Shown here: one piece after another, positions 1 to 11,000 of the stretch | Position numbering within the stretch: position 1 is the first letter of the stretch | Layout of the letters: each line of letters starts with the position of its first letter | DNA from: DATIYF01 sp035517775 | Lineage (GTDB): Bacteria; Acidobacteriota; Terriglobia; Terriglobales; Acidobacteriaceae | Assembly: GCA_035517775.1 (NCBI GenBank) | Contig: DATIYF010000046.1 | Location: forward strand, 1-42,267 | Direction of reading: 5' to 3' | Length of the DNA: 42,267 bases | Notes under the pieces: model-generated | What the model saw: only the letters and a program-made list of their open reading frames with translations | Told to the model about the DNA's origin: nothing | Database searches by the model: none | Program-made: the position numbers and the translations under genes

Positions 1-152
1 CGAGTTTTCGCAATCTAGCATCGGCCCGTATCAGCCACAAACGGGCCCAGCAGAACGGCGAAAACCGCCTGAAACGGCAAAGTTTTTTTACACTTTTCTT
101 ACACTTGCTGGTTGTCAGGAAGGAACGACGTGGAGAGTCAACAACTTAGGAT
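1..152. other. Window edge, no gene seen
   Basis: I see no convincing coding sequence, repeat or RNA in the 152 bases downstream of the 3' end of the tRNA. There is a T-run near 85-91, but it is on the strand opposite to tRNA transcription, so it does not serve as that gene's terminator. Confidence 0.4.
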
Positions 153-229
<77 letters not shown>

Positions 230-299
230 CAAGCATCATAGCAATCCGATTCCATCAGCGTCAAACCCAGGCACTGAGCGGTAGTGCTGCACCACCACC

Positions 300-690
300 C
301 ACGGACCGGTCATGGGCCACTTTAGGTTTCAAAGTAGCCCTGCCAAGTGCATCGGTGCTGACATGAAAGTAGTCAGCAATGATCCTGACCCAAGCATGTC
401 AGCACGTACCTCGAACGCCACAGCCTGACGATGAGAATGGGAATGCGCCGCTTTACCCGCTTGACGAGCGGCTTTTCTAAGAAGTTTGAGAATCACGCTG
501 CGATGGGTGCGGTTCATTCGGTCTATTACAACTTCGCCCGGATTCACAGGATGCTGCGTTGCACTCCGGCGCAAGAGGCGGGCCTGAGCGATCATGTTTG
601 GACTCTTGAGGAAATCGTGACGATGGCCGATGGCTACATGCGAAGCCGGGAAAGCGCGGGCCGTACAATAAGAACGCAGCAGGCTGGAAG
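300..690 (+). pseudogene. IS1-like transposase remnant, frameshifted
   Basis: This is the C-terminal part of a DDE-type transposase of the IS1-like family, broken by at least two frameshifts. Frame one (about 312-390) reads CIGADMKVVSNDPDP. Frame two (389-640) continues with STYLERHSLTMRMGMRRF, then a FENH block, a YYNFARIH block and WTLEEIV. A third frame after about 640 reads KPGKRGPYNKNAAG. In intact relatives these segments form one continuous protein ending in a basic KPGKRGPY-like tail. Each shift is explained by loss of one base (near 390 in a shortened A-run, and near 640). The N-terminal half and the catalytic first Asp are absent, and I could not find terminal inverted repeats. The element is dead. 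The family name is from remembered motifs, not a search. Confidence 0.75.
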
Positions 691-963
691 CGACATGACC
701 ATGGATCCGATACTCGACCAGCGCAGAGCCGAGTGCGCGGCCATTCTAGAGGGCCTATCTGGGCTGTTAAAAATTCAAGCTGATACACTACCCAATTTTC
801 GGGCGTTCGAAGGGAATTCGGTTTGCGGGGCGGGCCGAGCCCTTCGTCCTTGGCGAAACTGCAGCAGTCCTACTTTAGTTGGATTCGAGAGGGCTGACCT
901 GCAAGGTAAGATTCAAGCGCAGTTGTGAGTGCTTATCGGTTGAGGGCATCCCCAAGGGAATTC
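691..963. other. Unassigned sequence between IS remnant and GH2 gene
   Basis: No intact gene is seen. A short plus-frame stretch at about 784-897 reads like degraded protein (it contains REFGLRG and ends in SWIREG before a stop), but it starts right after a stop codon and I cannot assign a family. The promoter of the following GH2 gene presumably lies here; I see no clear -35/-10 pair. Confidence 0.35.
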
Positions 964-3087
964 ATGAAAAGAGGTATTCCGGCTGCATTCCTACTGGTCA
1001 TTATTTCCATTCCCGCTTCGGCCTCCAGCAGAATTGATTTAGACCGCGACTGGCAGTTCTGCGTTGACGCGCAGAACAAGGGCGAAGACCTGGGATGGAC
1101 GGACCATCTGCCGCCAGGCACAGAGTCGGTGAGCGTTCCCCACACCTGGAACATCGGGAAGCACGACGATTATGTAGGCAAGGCGTGGTATTTCCGGAGT
1201 TTCGAGGTTCCGTTGCAATCGCCGGGCCTGCGCGTCGAGTTGCACTTCGGGGCGACGTTCTATTCCTCGCGGGTCTGGCTGAATGGCACGGCCGTGGGCG
1301 GTCACGAGGGCGGCTACACCTCCTACTATCTGGATGTCACCCCATATCTACGGTCTTTCAATTATCTGGCGGTGGAAGTGGACAATCGCATTTCCGAGCG
1401 GACCATCCCGGGGTTCGCCATGCGCCAAAAAGTCCCCCACGATGCCTGGTATGACTGGTGGGATTACGGAGGCATGGTGCGGGATGTCTGGCTGACGGTA
1501 GCCGGTCCGGTGGAGATCGAGAGGCAGCGAATCCGCAGCCAGATCAGGCCCGAGGGAGCCACGGTGCAGGATGAGGTTCATGTCAGCAGCAGCCTGCGGC
1601 AAGGGGAACGGGTTTCACTGCGCGTGACGGCATTCGATCCTGAGAATCGGGTTGCCGCGAGCCAGAGCAAGTTCGTTACTATGGCTTCCGCCGATATAAC
1701 CGTAGAGTTATCCCTTGCAATCAAGGCACCCGAGCTTTGGGGAGTAGACCGCCCGAATGTTTACCGGATGAGGGCGGAGCTTTTAGATGAGAGGGGCAAG
1801 GTGCTCGACCAGAACGACGACACGTTCGGTCTGCGGACCATCGAAATTCGCGATCGCCATTTGCTGGTGAACGGCGAGCGGGTACGCCTTACCGGCCTGA
1901 CCCGGCACGAGGACTCGTTCTGGGAGGGGCTGGCGGAGACGCCGGGCACAATGAGGTATGACTATGACGACATGAGGTCCCTGCAAGTGACGCTGACCCG
2001 TCCCGTGCACTACCCGCAAAATCCGTTCATCCTTGATTACGCGGACCGCCACGGCATCCTGCTGATTCCGGAAATTCCGGTCTGGCAGTTCAGCGAGAAG
2101 CAGCTGAGTGATCCCCGGGTTCTGGCTCTGGCCAAGCAGGAGATGAAGGAGATGATCGAGCAGGCGGGCAACCATCCCAGCATATTTGCCTGGAGCGTGT
2201 GCAATGAGAGCGACACGGGAACGGCAGGGGGGATTGCCTATTTCCGGGCGATGAAGGAGTTCATCGAGCAGCTGGACCCGGGGCGGTTCGTCAGCTATGC
2301 GGACGATAATCTACCGAAACTGAAGCGGGCGCAGGATTCGGCGGCTAACGATGCCGACTTTCTCATGATGAATCAGTACTTCGGCAGCTGGCACGGGCCG
2401 GAATCTGAGCTTTCGGTGTCACTGGACAAAATTGACCGCATGTTTCCCAATAAGATGGCGATTATTTCCGAGTTTGGACTATCGGGGATCTTTGCCCACG
2501 ACGGCGAAGACGCCGACCGCATGCGGGTGAAGATAATCGAGGAGCAGATGCCGGAACTGGCGCGGCGCGACTGGATTGCGGGGGCGATCCTGTGGTGCTA
2601 CCAGGATTACAAGTCGAGGCGCAACCTGCGCTTCGGCCTGGAGGAGGGTTACGTGGACCACGGCGTGGTGGACCAATATCGCCAGCGGAAGCCATCCTAT
2701 TACATCTGGAAAGAGATGAACGCTCCGGCGGCGATCCGCGTGCGTTGGAATCAAAGTGAAAAGGCTGTGCCCGCCTCGTTCACGGCCACGGTGGTGCCGA
2801 ATCCTGCCGACGAGCTTCCGTCTTATCCTTTGCACCATTACCGGCTGGTGTGGACCATTTACGACGAAACCAAGCAACTGGCCCAGGGAGAGCATGGACT
2901 TGCCGACGAGAGCGCGGCACAGACTGTTTCCGGGCGAACCGGGGTCGCCGCAGATGTTCACGAATTGCGGCTGCACCTTTCACTGGTGCGCCCCACCGGA
3001 GAAGTGGCAGCCGAAAAGGACCTTGAATGGAGTGCCGGGGGGCAGCAGGCGCAGCACTCGGGCGACGGGCGCCTTCCCGCCCAGTAG
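964..3087 (+). CDS. GH2 family beta-galactosidase-like glycoside hydrolase
   Basis: This is a predicted exported glycoside hydrolase family 2 enzyme of 707 residues, probably a beta-galactosidase (beta-glucuronidase is the main alternative). The order is signal peptide (about 1-22, hydrophobic then ASAS), N-terminal sugar-binding beta-sandwich (to about 190, with VPHTWN), immunoglobulin-like domain (to about 295), TIM barrel (about 300-590) and a C-terminal extension. The catalytic acid/base is Glu415 in the SVCNES motif and the nucleophile is Glu503 in the ISEFG motif. The start at 964 is preferred over 925 because it begins the signal peptide and follows an AAGGGA ribosome site. It lies 30 bases upstream of a GH53 galactanase, so it likely removes terminal galactose from galactanase products. 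Substrate is inferred from context. Confidence 0.88.
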   Translation: MKRGIPAAFLLVIISIPASASSRIDLDRDWQFCVDAQNKGEDLGWTDHLPPGTESVSVPHTWNIGKHDDYVGKAWYFRSFEVPLQSPGLRVELHFGATFYSSRVWLNGTAVGGHEGGYTSYYLDVTPYLRSFNYLAVEVDNRISERTIPGFAMRQKVPHDAWYDWWDYGGMVRDVWLTVAGPVEIERQRIRSQIRPEGATVQDEVHVSSSLRQGERVSLRVTAFDPENRVAASQSKFVTMASADITVELSLAIKAPELWGVDRPNVYRMRAELLDERGKVLDQNDDTFGLRTIEIRDRHLLVNGERVRLTGLTRHEDSFWEGLAETPGTMRYDYDDMRSLQVTLTRPVHYPQNPFILDYADRHGILLIPEIPVWQFSEKQLSDPRVLALAKQEMKEMIEQAGNHPSIFAWSVCNESDTGTAGGIAYFRAMKEFIEQLDPGRFVSYADDNLPKLKRAQDSAANDADFLMMNQYFGSWHGPESELSVSLDKIDRMFPNKMAIISEFGLSGIFAHDGEDADRMRVKIIEEQMPELARRDWIAGAILWCYQDYKSRRNLRFGLEEGYVDHGVVDQYRQRKPSYYIWKEMNAPAAIRVRWNQSEKAVPASFTATVVPNPADELPSYPLHHYRLVWTIYDETKQLAQGEHGLADESAAQTVSGRTGVAADVHELRLHLSLVRPTGEVAAEKDLEWSAGGQQAQHSGDGRLPAQ

Positions 3088-3117
3088 TGGCGCAAGCCCG
3101 AAGAACAGGACTGAGCA

Positions 3118-4158
3118 ATGCGAAGCAGACTTTTTCTGGCCGGGTGCATGGCCTTGTTAGTATTGCCGTGGTGCTGGGCCTACAGCCAGGACTTCGCCGT
3201 CGGCGCCGACGTTTCCTTTCTGGGGGAGGCCGAGCAGCAAGGCGTGGTGTTCAAAGATGCAGGGCAGCCCAAACCCGCCTTGCAGATTTTGAAGAACCAC
3301 GGCTACAACTGGGTCCGGCTCAGGCTGTTTCACACTCCCACGTCACTTCCCAACAATCTGCAATACACAATTGCGATGGCGAAGCAGGCCAAGGCTCTCG
3401 GGTTCAAGGTTCTGCTCGATTATCACTACGCGGATGACTGGGCCGATCCCGGAAAACAGCCGATCCCGAAAGCATGGCAGGGAAAATCACATCAGGAGCT
3501 GGTGCAGGCGGTATTCGAATATACGCGAGACACGATGGCCGCATTTCGGGAGGCCGGGGTGCTGCCCGACATGGTCCAGATCGGCAACGAGATCACGAAC
3601 GGAATGCTCTGGCCCGATGGCAGGCTTCCCGCGAACTGGGACAATTTTGCCCAACTGGTGTACGCGGGCATCAACGGAGTCGATGCGGGGCGTGGCAACG
3701 GCCCGCGCCCGCGGATCATGATTCACATTGATCGCGGCGGCGATGTGCGGGGCACCAAAGCGTTTCTGGACAAGCTCAATTCCTATCAGATTCCCTACGA
3801 TGTGATCGGCCAGTCTTATTACCCTTGGTGGCATGGGAGCCTGAACGATCTGCGGAAAAACCTGCAATTCATGGCGACGGAGTATGAGAAAGACGTCATC
3901 GTGGTGGAGACGGCTTACAACTGGAAGCCGGGAAACTATCTCAACCGGCCAGCGCCGTTTCCCGAATCTGCCGAGGGGCAGCGCGAGTTTCTCGACGAAT
4001 TAAACCGGGTGGTGATGCAAACGCCCAACGGGCGGGGTAAAGGCATCTTCTGGTGGGAGCCGGCGGTGGAGGGCCCGCTGGAAATTCGCGGACTGTTCGA
4101 CGACCAGCACAATGCGTTGCCGGCCATGACTGTATTCGACCGGTTCACGCGGTATTAG
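3118..4158 (+). CDS. GH53 endo-beta-1,4-galactanase
   Basis: This is a glycoside hydrolase family 53 arabinogalactan endo-beta-1,4-galactanase, 346 residues, a single-domain TIM barrel after an N-terminal signal peptide (about 1-24). It hydrolyses internal beta-1,4-galactosyl bonds in type I (arabino)galactan, such as pectin side chains. Family blocks visible include VGADVSFL near the N-terminus, KNHGYNWVRLRLF, DYHYADDWADPGKQ and QSYYPWWHG. The acid/base is Glu158 (QIGNEIT) and the nucleophile is Glu264 (VVETAYNW). The length is normal for a catalytic-domain-only member. It is co-directional with and close to the GH2 gene upstream. An early LAGC could be read as a lipobox, but the preceding region is too short, so a cleaved signal peptide is more likely. 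Confidence 0.92.
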   Translation: MRSRLFLAGCMALLVLPWCWAYSQDFAVGADVSFLGEAEQQGVVFKDAGQPKPALQILKNHGYNWVRLRLFHTPTSLPNNLQYTIAMAKQAKALGFKVLLDYHYADDWADPGKQPIPKAWQGKSHQELVQAVFEYTRDTMAAFREAGVLPDMVQIGNEITNGMLWPDGRLPANWDNFAQLVYAGINGVDAGRGNGPRPRIMIHIDRGGDVRGTKAFLDKLNSYQIPYDVIGQSYYPWWHGSLNDLRKNLQFMATEYEKDVIVVETAYNWKPGNYLNRPAPFPESAEGQREFLDELNRVVMQTPNGRGKGIFWWEPAVEGPLEIRGLFDDQHNALPAMTVFDRFTRY

Positions 4159-4241
4159 AGGGCCAGCTACGGTGGAGAGGGCCGAGTGCAGAACCGCGGC
4201 CAGAGGCCTTGTGTGGCGCGATAGAATACGGCCCGAAGAAA

Positions 4242-7208
4242 ATGGGAACCGCAATACTTCGCGGGCTGATGACGGCACTGGCGCTGGGGTTGCTGGCCCT
4301 TGCCGCGCCGGCGGTCCCGCTGCGCGACGCCCCTGCCACCTACACCGAGCGTACCTGGCAAATGCAGGACGGCCTTCCCGAGCCTACGGTGCAGGCCTTT
4401 GCGCAGACCCGGGACCACTATCTCTGGATTGGAACCACGGGAGGGCTTTTGCGCTTTGACGGCGCGCGCCTGGTTCTATACGACCGCGACAACACGCCCA
4501 CCTTCACCGAAAACAATATTTTCGCGCTGACCGTGAGCCGCGATGACGCGCTGTGGATAGCGACCGAGGGCGGCGGCATGCTTCGTTATAAGAATGGCGT
4601 TTTCCGTTCGTTCTCGGCGAAAGATGGCCTGCTCAATGACTTTGTGCGAACGGTTTATCAGGACTCCGCGGGAAAAATCTGGGTTGGCACCGACAACGGC
4701 CTGTTTCAGTTTCACGAAGACGGTATTGAGCGAGTGGATAACCGAAATGGCGTGCCAGCGGTTGCGGTGCATGCCATCGCCGAAGACCGGCAGGGCAGGC
4801 TGTGGGCCGGAGGTTCCAGGCTGCTCTGCTTTCATGACGGGACATTTCAGGAGTACCGGCTGGCCGGCGAAGGAAGCCAGAACCGGGTGAAGTCCATTGC
4901 GCAGACTGATGATGGCACCATCTGGGTGGGGACGATTGGCGGCTTATACCGTATGGCGCCGGGAGCGGATTCATTCCGCCGGGTGAAGGAAACCAGCGGC
5001 ACGGTGCGTTTTCTGCACGAGACCTCGGATGGCACGCTGTGGATTGGCACCATTGGCCATGGTCTTTACAAGTATGGCAACGGCCGCTTTTCGCAGATGA
5101 CTGCGCCCGACAGCCTTCCCAGCAATACCACGCTAAACCTCTTCGAAGACGTAGAGAAAAATATCTGGATCGGGACGCAGGAGGGAATGGTCCGGCTGAG
5201 CAAGACCCCGGTGGAAACCGTGGCCCTGCCGGATTCGGGCGATTACGACGCGGAAACCGTCTATCAGGACCACAACGGGGACCTGTGGGTGGCGGCGGCG
5301 AACCTGTTCCGTTTTCACGAGGGCAAAGCCACGCGAGTGCGCATTCCCGGAATCAGCGGAGTGCGGGTGCGCAATGTGTTTCGCGACCGGGATGGGGCGT
5401 TGTGGATTGGGACCGAGGGCAGAGGCGTATTCCGCCAGACCGGGAACAAGCTGGTCCATTACATGACCAAAGACGGCCTGGTCAATAATTTCGTGCGGGT
5501 GTTTTTGCAGGGCCGGGACGGCAGCATCTGGATCGCGACCGATGAAGGCGTAAGCCGCTGGACGCCGCAGGGCTTTACCAACTATCAGATGCGCGATGGG
5601 CTTTGCTATTTCAGCACGCGCTCGCTGGGGGAAGACCGCAATTCAGACATCTGGATTGGCACCGACCGCGGCATCAGCCATGTGCACGAAGGGCACTTCG
5701 TGCAGGATGCGGTGACCAAAGCCCTCAAGACGGAGAAGATATGGGCCATTCAGGAGGATTCTGACGGCGGACTATGGTTGGGAACCAGGACCGGCGGGCT
5801 TTATCGCTGGCGCTCGGGAAAGCTGACGCATTACACCACCGCCCAGGGGCTGGCCAGCAACAGCATTTATGAGCTGTTGGACGACCGCAAAGGCAACTTC
5901 TGGATCAGCGGTCCAAATGGAATTTCTGTGATCAACCGGCGGGAGTTGGATGCGATTGCAGATGATCCTTCGCATCTTCTGTCGCTGACTCTCTATGGCA
6001 TCTCTGACGGCCTGGAGACAACCCAGTTGTATGGCGCAGAAAAGCCGGGCGGGGTTGTGACCTCACAGGGGGAAGTCTGGTTCGCCAGTAATAAGGGACC
6101 CGTGCGCGTTACTCCCAGTCACTTTCAACCCTCGACTCCGGCGCCGGTGGTGATTGACCAGGTGCTGGCGGATGGGCTGGAAGCGCCGAATCTGCGGCAG
6201 GTTTCGCTCGCGCCGGACAATGCCAAGATCGAGATCCACTACAGTGTGATTCAGCTGCGCTCGCAGGAACGGGTACGCTTTCGCTACAAGCTGGAAGGCT
6301 TTGACAAGAACTGGACGGACGCCTCCTCACGGCGGGTGGCGTATTACACCAACCTTCCGCCGGGCCACTACCAGTTTCGCGTGGCGGCGTTTGAGATGAA
6401 CAATCCGCGGCAGATTTCCGAGAGCTCGGTGGAGGTGGTGCAGCGGCCGCACTTCTACCGCACCTCGTGGTTCCTGGCGTGTTCGCTTCTGTTGCTGGGG
6501 GCCACGATCTGGGGCGGGCACAAAATACGGATGCGGCAGGCGCACTTCCGTTTTGAGGCGGTGCTGAACGAGCGAAACCGGCTGGCCCGGGAGATGCACG
6601 ATACGCTAATCCAGGGCTGCGCCGGGGTTTCGGCCTTGCTGGAAGCGCATTCGAGCCTGGACGCGAGCGATTCCGACGCCCGGGAGGGCCTGTTGAGCTG
6701 TGTGCGCAGTCAACTGCGCTCGACCATCAATGAGGCGAGGGAAGCGGTGTGGGACCTGCGCCACGGCGACGGCTCGGCCACCGCCATCGGACCAATCCTC
6801 GAAAGTATGACGCAGCAGATGAGCCGTGAATTCGGGGTTCCGGTGGACTATCGGGTTTCGGGCAAGCCCTTTGACCTGGACCAGTCGGCGGCGCACGAAT
6901 TGCTTATGGTAGTGCGCGAAGCGGTGCACAACGCCATCCGCCACGGCCAGCCGGGGCGAGTAGAAGTGAGCATTGACTTCCGCAGGAATGAGTTCAGCGT
7001 ACAAGTGAAGGACGATGGGCGCGGGTTTGACCCGGTGGGGGCGTTGGCCTCCGGCAATGGACATTATGGGCTGGTGGGTACGCGGGAGCGGGTGAAGCGC
7101 ATGGGCGGGAAGATGGTCCTGCACAGCCGGCCGGGCGCGGGAACGGAGCTTACCTTCCACATACCACGTAGGGCGCCGGTTGCGGAGGGCGTGAGGCCAC
7201 CGGCATGA
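4242..7208 (+). CDS. Propeller-type sensor histidine kinase
   Basis: This is a membrane sensor kinase of 988 residues. After a signal peptide (about 1-26) comes a long periplasmic part with repeated LWIGT-type blades (two-component-regulator propeller repeats, about 45-640) that should form beta-propellers. A Y_Y_Y domain follows (about 655-735), then one transmembrane helix (about 742-762). The cytoplasmic kinase has a HisKA_3 dimerisation domain with phospho-acceptor His786 in REMHDTLIQG and a HATPase_c domain (REAVHNAIRHG, DDGRGFDP, GHYGLVG). The start at 4242 opens the signal peptide; the reading frame extends further upstream only as overlap with GH53. It overlaps the response regulator by ATGA, so the two are translationally coupled. 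It resembles the sensor half of Bacteroides hybrid two-component systems, but with a separate regulator. The probable ligand is a galactan oligosaccharide, by context only. Confidence 0.93.
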   Translation: MGTAILRGLMTALALGLLALAAPAVPLRDAPATYTERTWQMQDGLPEPTVQAFAQTRDHYLWIGTTGGLLRFDGARLVLYDRDNTPTFTENNIFALTVSRDDALWIATEGGGMLRYKNGVFRSFSAKDGLLNDFVRTVYQDSAGKIWVGTDNGLFQFHEDGIERVDNRNGVPAVAVHAIAEDRQGRLWAGGSRLLCFHDGTFQEYRLAGEGSQNRVKSIAQTDDGTIWVGTIGGLYRMAPGADSFRRVKETSGTVRFLHETSDGTLWIGTIGHGLYKYGNGRFSQMTAPDSLPSNTTLNLFEDVEKNIWIGTQEGMVRLSKTPVETVALPDSGDYDAETVYQDHNGDLWVAAANLFRFHEGKATRVRIPGISGVRVRNVFRDRDGALWIGTEGRGVFRQTGNKLVHYMTKDGLVNNFVRVFLQGRDGSIWIATDEGVSRWTPQGFTNYQMRDGLCYFSTRSLGEDRNSDIWIGTDRGISHVHEGHFVQDAVTKALKTEKIWAIQEDSDGGLWLGTRTGGLYRWRSGKLTHYTTAQGLASNSIYELLDDRKGNFWISGPNGISVINRRELDAIADDPSHLLSLTLYGISDGLETTQLYGAEKPGGVVTSQGEVWFASNKGPVRVTPSHFQPSTPAPVVIDQVLADGLEAPNLRQVSLAPDNAKIEIHYSVIQLRSQERVRFRYKLEGFDKNWTDASSRRVAYYTNLPPGHYQFRVAAFEMNNPRQISESSVEVVQRPHFYRTSWFLACSLLLLGATIWGGHKIRMRQAHFRFEAVLNERNRLAREMHDTLIQGCAGVSALLEAHSSLDASDSDAREGLLSCVRSQLRSTINEAREAVWDLRHGDGSATAIGPILESMTQQMSREFGVPVDYRVSGKPFDLDQSAAHELLMVVREAVHNAIRHGQPGRVEVSIDFRRNEFSVQVKDDGRGFDPVGALASGNGHYGLVGTRERVKRMGGKMVLHSRPGAGTELTFHIPRRAPVAEGVRPPA

Positions 7209-7846
7209 GCACGACGACGAGCGGTCCGGAAAAGATCAAGGTGATGGTGGTGGATGACCATCCATTGATGCGCGTGGGCGTGGCTTGCATTGTGAATGCG
7301 CGCCCGGATATGACGGTGGTGGCGCAAACCGGCTCCGGAGAAGAAGCCATCACGCTGTTCTCGCAACACAAGCCGGATGTCACGCTGATGGATTTGCGGC
7401 TTCCGGGGATGAGCGGAGTGGACGCCATTCGCGGGATTCGGGCGACGTTTCCGCGGGCGCGGTTTGTGGTGCTGACCACTTACGAGGGAGACGCCGATAT
7501 TCATCGGGCTCTGGAGGCGGGTGCGCAAGGATACGTCATCAAGGGCATGCCCTACCAGACGCTGGTGGATGCACTGCAGCGGGTGCACCATGGCGGCCGC
7601 TTTCTGCCTCCGCCGGTGGCGCGGACCCTGGCCGCGCGTATGCCCGATTCTGACCTGAGCGCGCGCGAGCAGGAGGTGCTGCGGCTGCTGGCCAGCGGGC
7701 GCAGCAACAAAGATATTGCGTCACTGCTGGGCATTACCGAAGCCACCGTGAAATGCCACGTCAGCGCCATTCTTTTGCGGCTGAACGTCAACGATCGCAC
7801 GGAGGCGGTGGTTACGGCGCTGCAGCGGGGTCTGGTACACCTCTAA
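7205..7846 (+). CDS. NarL/FixJ (LuxR-type) response regulator
   Basis: This is a 213-residue cytoplasmic response regulator, the partner of the kinase just upstream. The receiver domain (about 11-130) has the acidic pair Asp17-Asp18, the phosphorylation site Asp63 (TLMDLRLPG) and the conserved Lys in VIKGM. The C-terminal LuxR/GerE helix-turn-helix (about 148-210) reads LSAREQEVLRLLASG and then TVKCHVSAIL. It overlaps the kinase stop codon by 4 bp. The likely targets are the TonB receptor gene that follows and other genes of this galactan region; a small palindrome lies at 7877-7891 in the gap before that receptor gene. Confidence 0.95.
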   Translation: MSTTTSGPEKIKVMVVDDHPLMRVGVACIVNARPDMTVVAQTGSGEEAITLFSQHKPDVTLMDLRLPGMSGVDAIRGIRATFPRARFVVLTTYEGDADIHRALEAGAQGYVIKGMPYQTLVDALQRVHHGGRFLPPPVARTLAARMPDSDLSAREQEVLRLLASGRSNKDIASLLGITEATVKCHVSAILLRLNVNDRTEAVVTALQRGLVHL

Positions 7847-7876
7847 CCCCTGCTGGCACAGCGTTTGGAAGGTTGT

Positions 7877-7891
7877 CAAGTCAAATACTTG
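7877..7891. promoter_or_regulatory. Small palindrome, possible regulator site
   Basis: A perfect 5-bp inverted repeat (CAAGT, 5-base spacer, ACTTG) lies in the 212-bp gap between the response regulator and the TonB receptor gene. Its position suits an operator for the adjacent LuxR-type regulator, but short palindromes occur by chance. Confidence 0.25.
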
Positions 7892-8058
7892 CAGATGACT
7901 CCTACTTTTGGCGGATTCGCCCGCCGCCGGTTCCAGCATAGGATTCCGGCCAGCAAGAGGGGTGTATCCCAAACTCCTGTCTGGAAGCTTTCGCGCCGAA
8001 GAATCTGAGAAAACGAGTGCGTTGAACTCGACGGGAGTCAACCTTAGGAGGCTCCGTG

Positions 8059-11000
8059 ATGAGACTGAGGGTTGCCCGCCACATGGACCGTGTTAGCCAT
8101 TGGTTGCTCTGCCTGTTGCTGGCCTGCGGCTTTGCGGCCACTTGCGCTTTTGGGCAAAATGCCAACACCGGCGAGATTAAAGGAACGGTGACCGACTCTT
8201 CCGGCGCGGTGATCGAGGGAGTGAAAGTCACGATCACCAACGTGGAAACCGGGATCAACACGGTTTTCAGCACCAACTCCGCCGGAATCTACGACGTCCC
8301 TGCGGTCCCGACCGGGCGCTACACCATCACGTTCGCTAAGCCAGGCTTCCGGGAGCTGATTCGCAGCGGCATCAGCTTGCTGGTGCAGACCATCGCCGTA
8401 GATGCCGTGCTGCAAGTGGGCAGCACCACCGAGCAGATCACGGTGACCGCCGAGGCTCCTCTGCTCGAAACTGAGACGTCTGACCAGCATGTGAATCTGA
8501 CCACCGAATCGGTTCGCAATGCCCCGATCGTGGGCACGGACTGGCGGGCGGAGATGATCCAGTTGATTCCGGGCGTAAACAATGGCGGGGGATCCAATGG
8601 CCAGACCGCGGGCGAAGCCAATGGCCAGGGAGTTGGAGTCAATGGCACGCAGGCGTACAACGTGCAATTTCTCTCCGACGGAGGTGTCGCTACCGCGCCG
8701 CGCGACTACAACGGCAGCAACTATTACATGCCGCTCGACTCCATCAGCGAGGTGAGCATCAACTCGGCCAACGCGCCGGCGCAATATGGCAATGGCCTGT
8801 TAGCGGTCAATGTAATTACCAGGAGCGGGACTAACCAATGGCACGGCAGCGCCTACGAATCGGTTCAGAATACGGCCTTAAACTCTAGGGGCTATTTCAA
8901 CAGTACTGGGCCGAAAGCGGTGGAACACTGGAATACCTACGGCGGTTCCGTGGGCGGGCCGGTGATCAAGAACAAGCTGTTTTTCTTTTTCAACTATCAA
9001 CGCAACCCCTCCTCGACTCCCACCTCGGGCACTTACACGTATCCCACGGCGGCCATGGAGGCGGGGAATTTCTTTGGACTTGGAGGCTCGACAGGCCCGG
9101 CCTTTGACGCCAACGGCACGCTTCTGGGGACGTACGACCCCGTCGCACTCAAGATGCAAACCTACTTCCCGGCGGCCACGGCTCCGGGATGGATTTCGGG
9201 CTGCCCGGGCCCGGTCAGCCCATCGGCGAGCACACCGCAGACCTGCCCGGACACGAACAACTACATTTTTAATGGCAGCAGCCCCAACACGGACACCTGG
9301 TACACGGGCAAGGCTGATTACAATATTTCCGCCAAGCAGCGGCTGTCGTTCAGCTTCAACTATTTTCCCACGACCTCGTCCTATGTGCCCAAGGACCCGC
9401 TGTACCCCAACGACGCTTCGGCCTATGAGCTGGGCAAAACCGACAATCTTCTGGGGCAGCTTTCGCACGTGTTTACCATCAGCCCGACCTTGCTGAACGA
9501 GTTTCGCGTCAGCGCCAGCCGCGAGCTAGACAAGTACACGCCGTACTCGCTGGGGCATAACGCCCCCGCGGCGCTGGGCATGGAACCTACTTACGGCACC
9601 AATGCGCCGGCCAACATCTTTCCCCGCGTGACCATTGACACCGGGTCGGGAACAAATCTGGGCGGCGGAATCAACGGCAACGGCAACATTGACGCCACCC
9701 TGGGGCAGGGAATCTACACCGTGGGCGACGTGCTGACGCTGATTCACGGCAAGCACACCATCAAGGTGGGCGGCGAGTACGACCGGCTCTACCAGAATTA
9801 CACCAGCTGGGGCGACCTGGACGCAGGCCACTTCGAGTTCAACGGCAGCGTCACCGGCGTTCCTTATGCCGATTTCCTGGCGGGCGACGTTTATGGCTGG
9901 TACGTGCAGGAAGCTCTACCCACCAGCGCCCACGAATGGACTTCGGCGGTGTTTGGCAGCGATGATTACAAAGTTACGCCCCATGTGACGCTCAATCTCG
10001 GCCTGCGGTGGCAGATGCAGTCGGGCTGGGGCGTAAAGGACAATCTGTTCGGGGTATTCGATCCGCATCTGCCTAACCCGGCCGTGGTGAACGGCCAGAC
10101 TTACCCCGGCGCCATCCTGTTCGGCGGGCAGAGCGACGTGCTGTATGGTGGCCCCACCAGCAACATGCGGACGATTCAGAACGCAGACTATAAGGAATTT
10201 GCGCCCCGGCTGGGGGTGGCGTGGTCGCCGCGCAATGATTGGGTTTTCCGCGCGAGCTACGGAATTTTCGACGCTCCACGGGATGCGGAAAACTATACCG
10301 ATAACGCGCTCGCGCTGGGCCTGAGCCCGCACCAGGTCGGCCCGAACGGATATGTAGGCGGGCAAGCGGCCTTCCCGCTTGCTTCCGGGCCGCCTCCCGG
10401 CACCATGGTGGTGTTTCCCACGCTGCAGACACTGTCCTCCACCATCAACAACTTCGGTTTTACCGCGTTCTACCCGCGCGATATGCCCACGGTGTATGTG
10501 CAGCAATCGCTGGTCAGCGTGCAGCATGACTTTGCCGGCGGCATTCTGCTCGACACCAGCTACGTTTACACGCGGGGCCGAAACCTGAACTTTGCGACTG
10601 ATATCAACCAGAACCCGCCGAGCGAATTCGGTTGCACGGGCTTTAATTGCGGGCATCCGAATCCGGTATTCACCAGCATTGCCGCGCAGATTTATGACGG
10701 CTGGTCGAACTACAACGCCTTGCAGGTGCGGCTGCAGAAAAGAATGTCGTATGGTCTGAATTTTCAGGTCAATTATGCCTGGTCGAAGTCGCTCGACACC
10801 GGCACGGGGAACGGGCACGGTTCAGGCGTGGATATTTATCAGAATGCGTTTGAACCTGCCGCCAACTACGGCCCTTCCAACTTCGATACCCGGCATACCC
10901 TGGTCGGGGAGATTGTCTATGAAGTTCCCCTCGGCCACGGGCGCAAGTACTCGCTGGGCGGAATTGCCGACCAGATCGTTGGGGGCTGGACGGTTTCCAG

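Noticed and set aside
691..928. 3' part of the open frame that runs on from the transposase remnant
   Set aside because: After about 640 the transposase signal continues in a different frame, so this translation is an out-of-frame artefact.
9916..10818. Long antisense open frame inside the first TonB receptor gene (about 300 codons)
   Set aside because: It is opposite a strongly supported receptor gene, has no recognisable motif, and long antisense frames are expected at this GC content.
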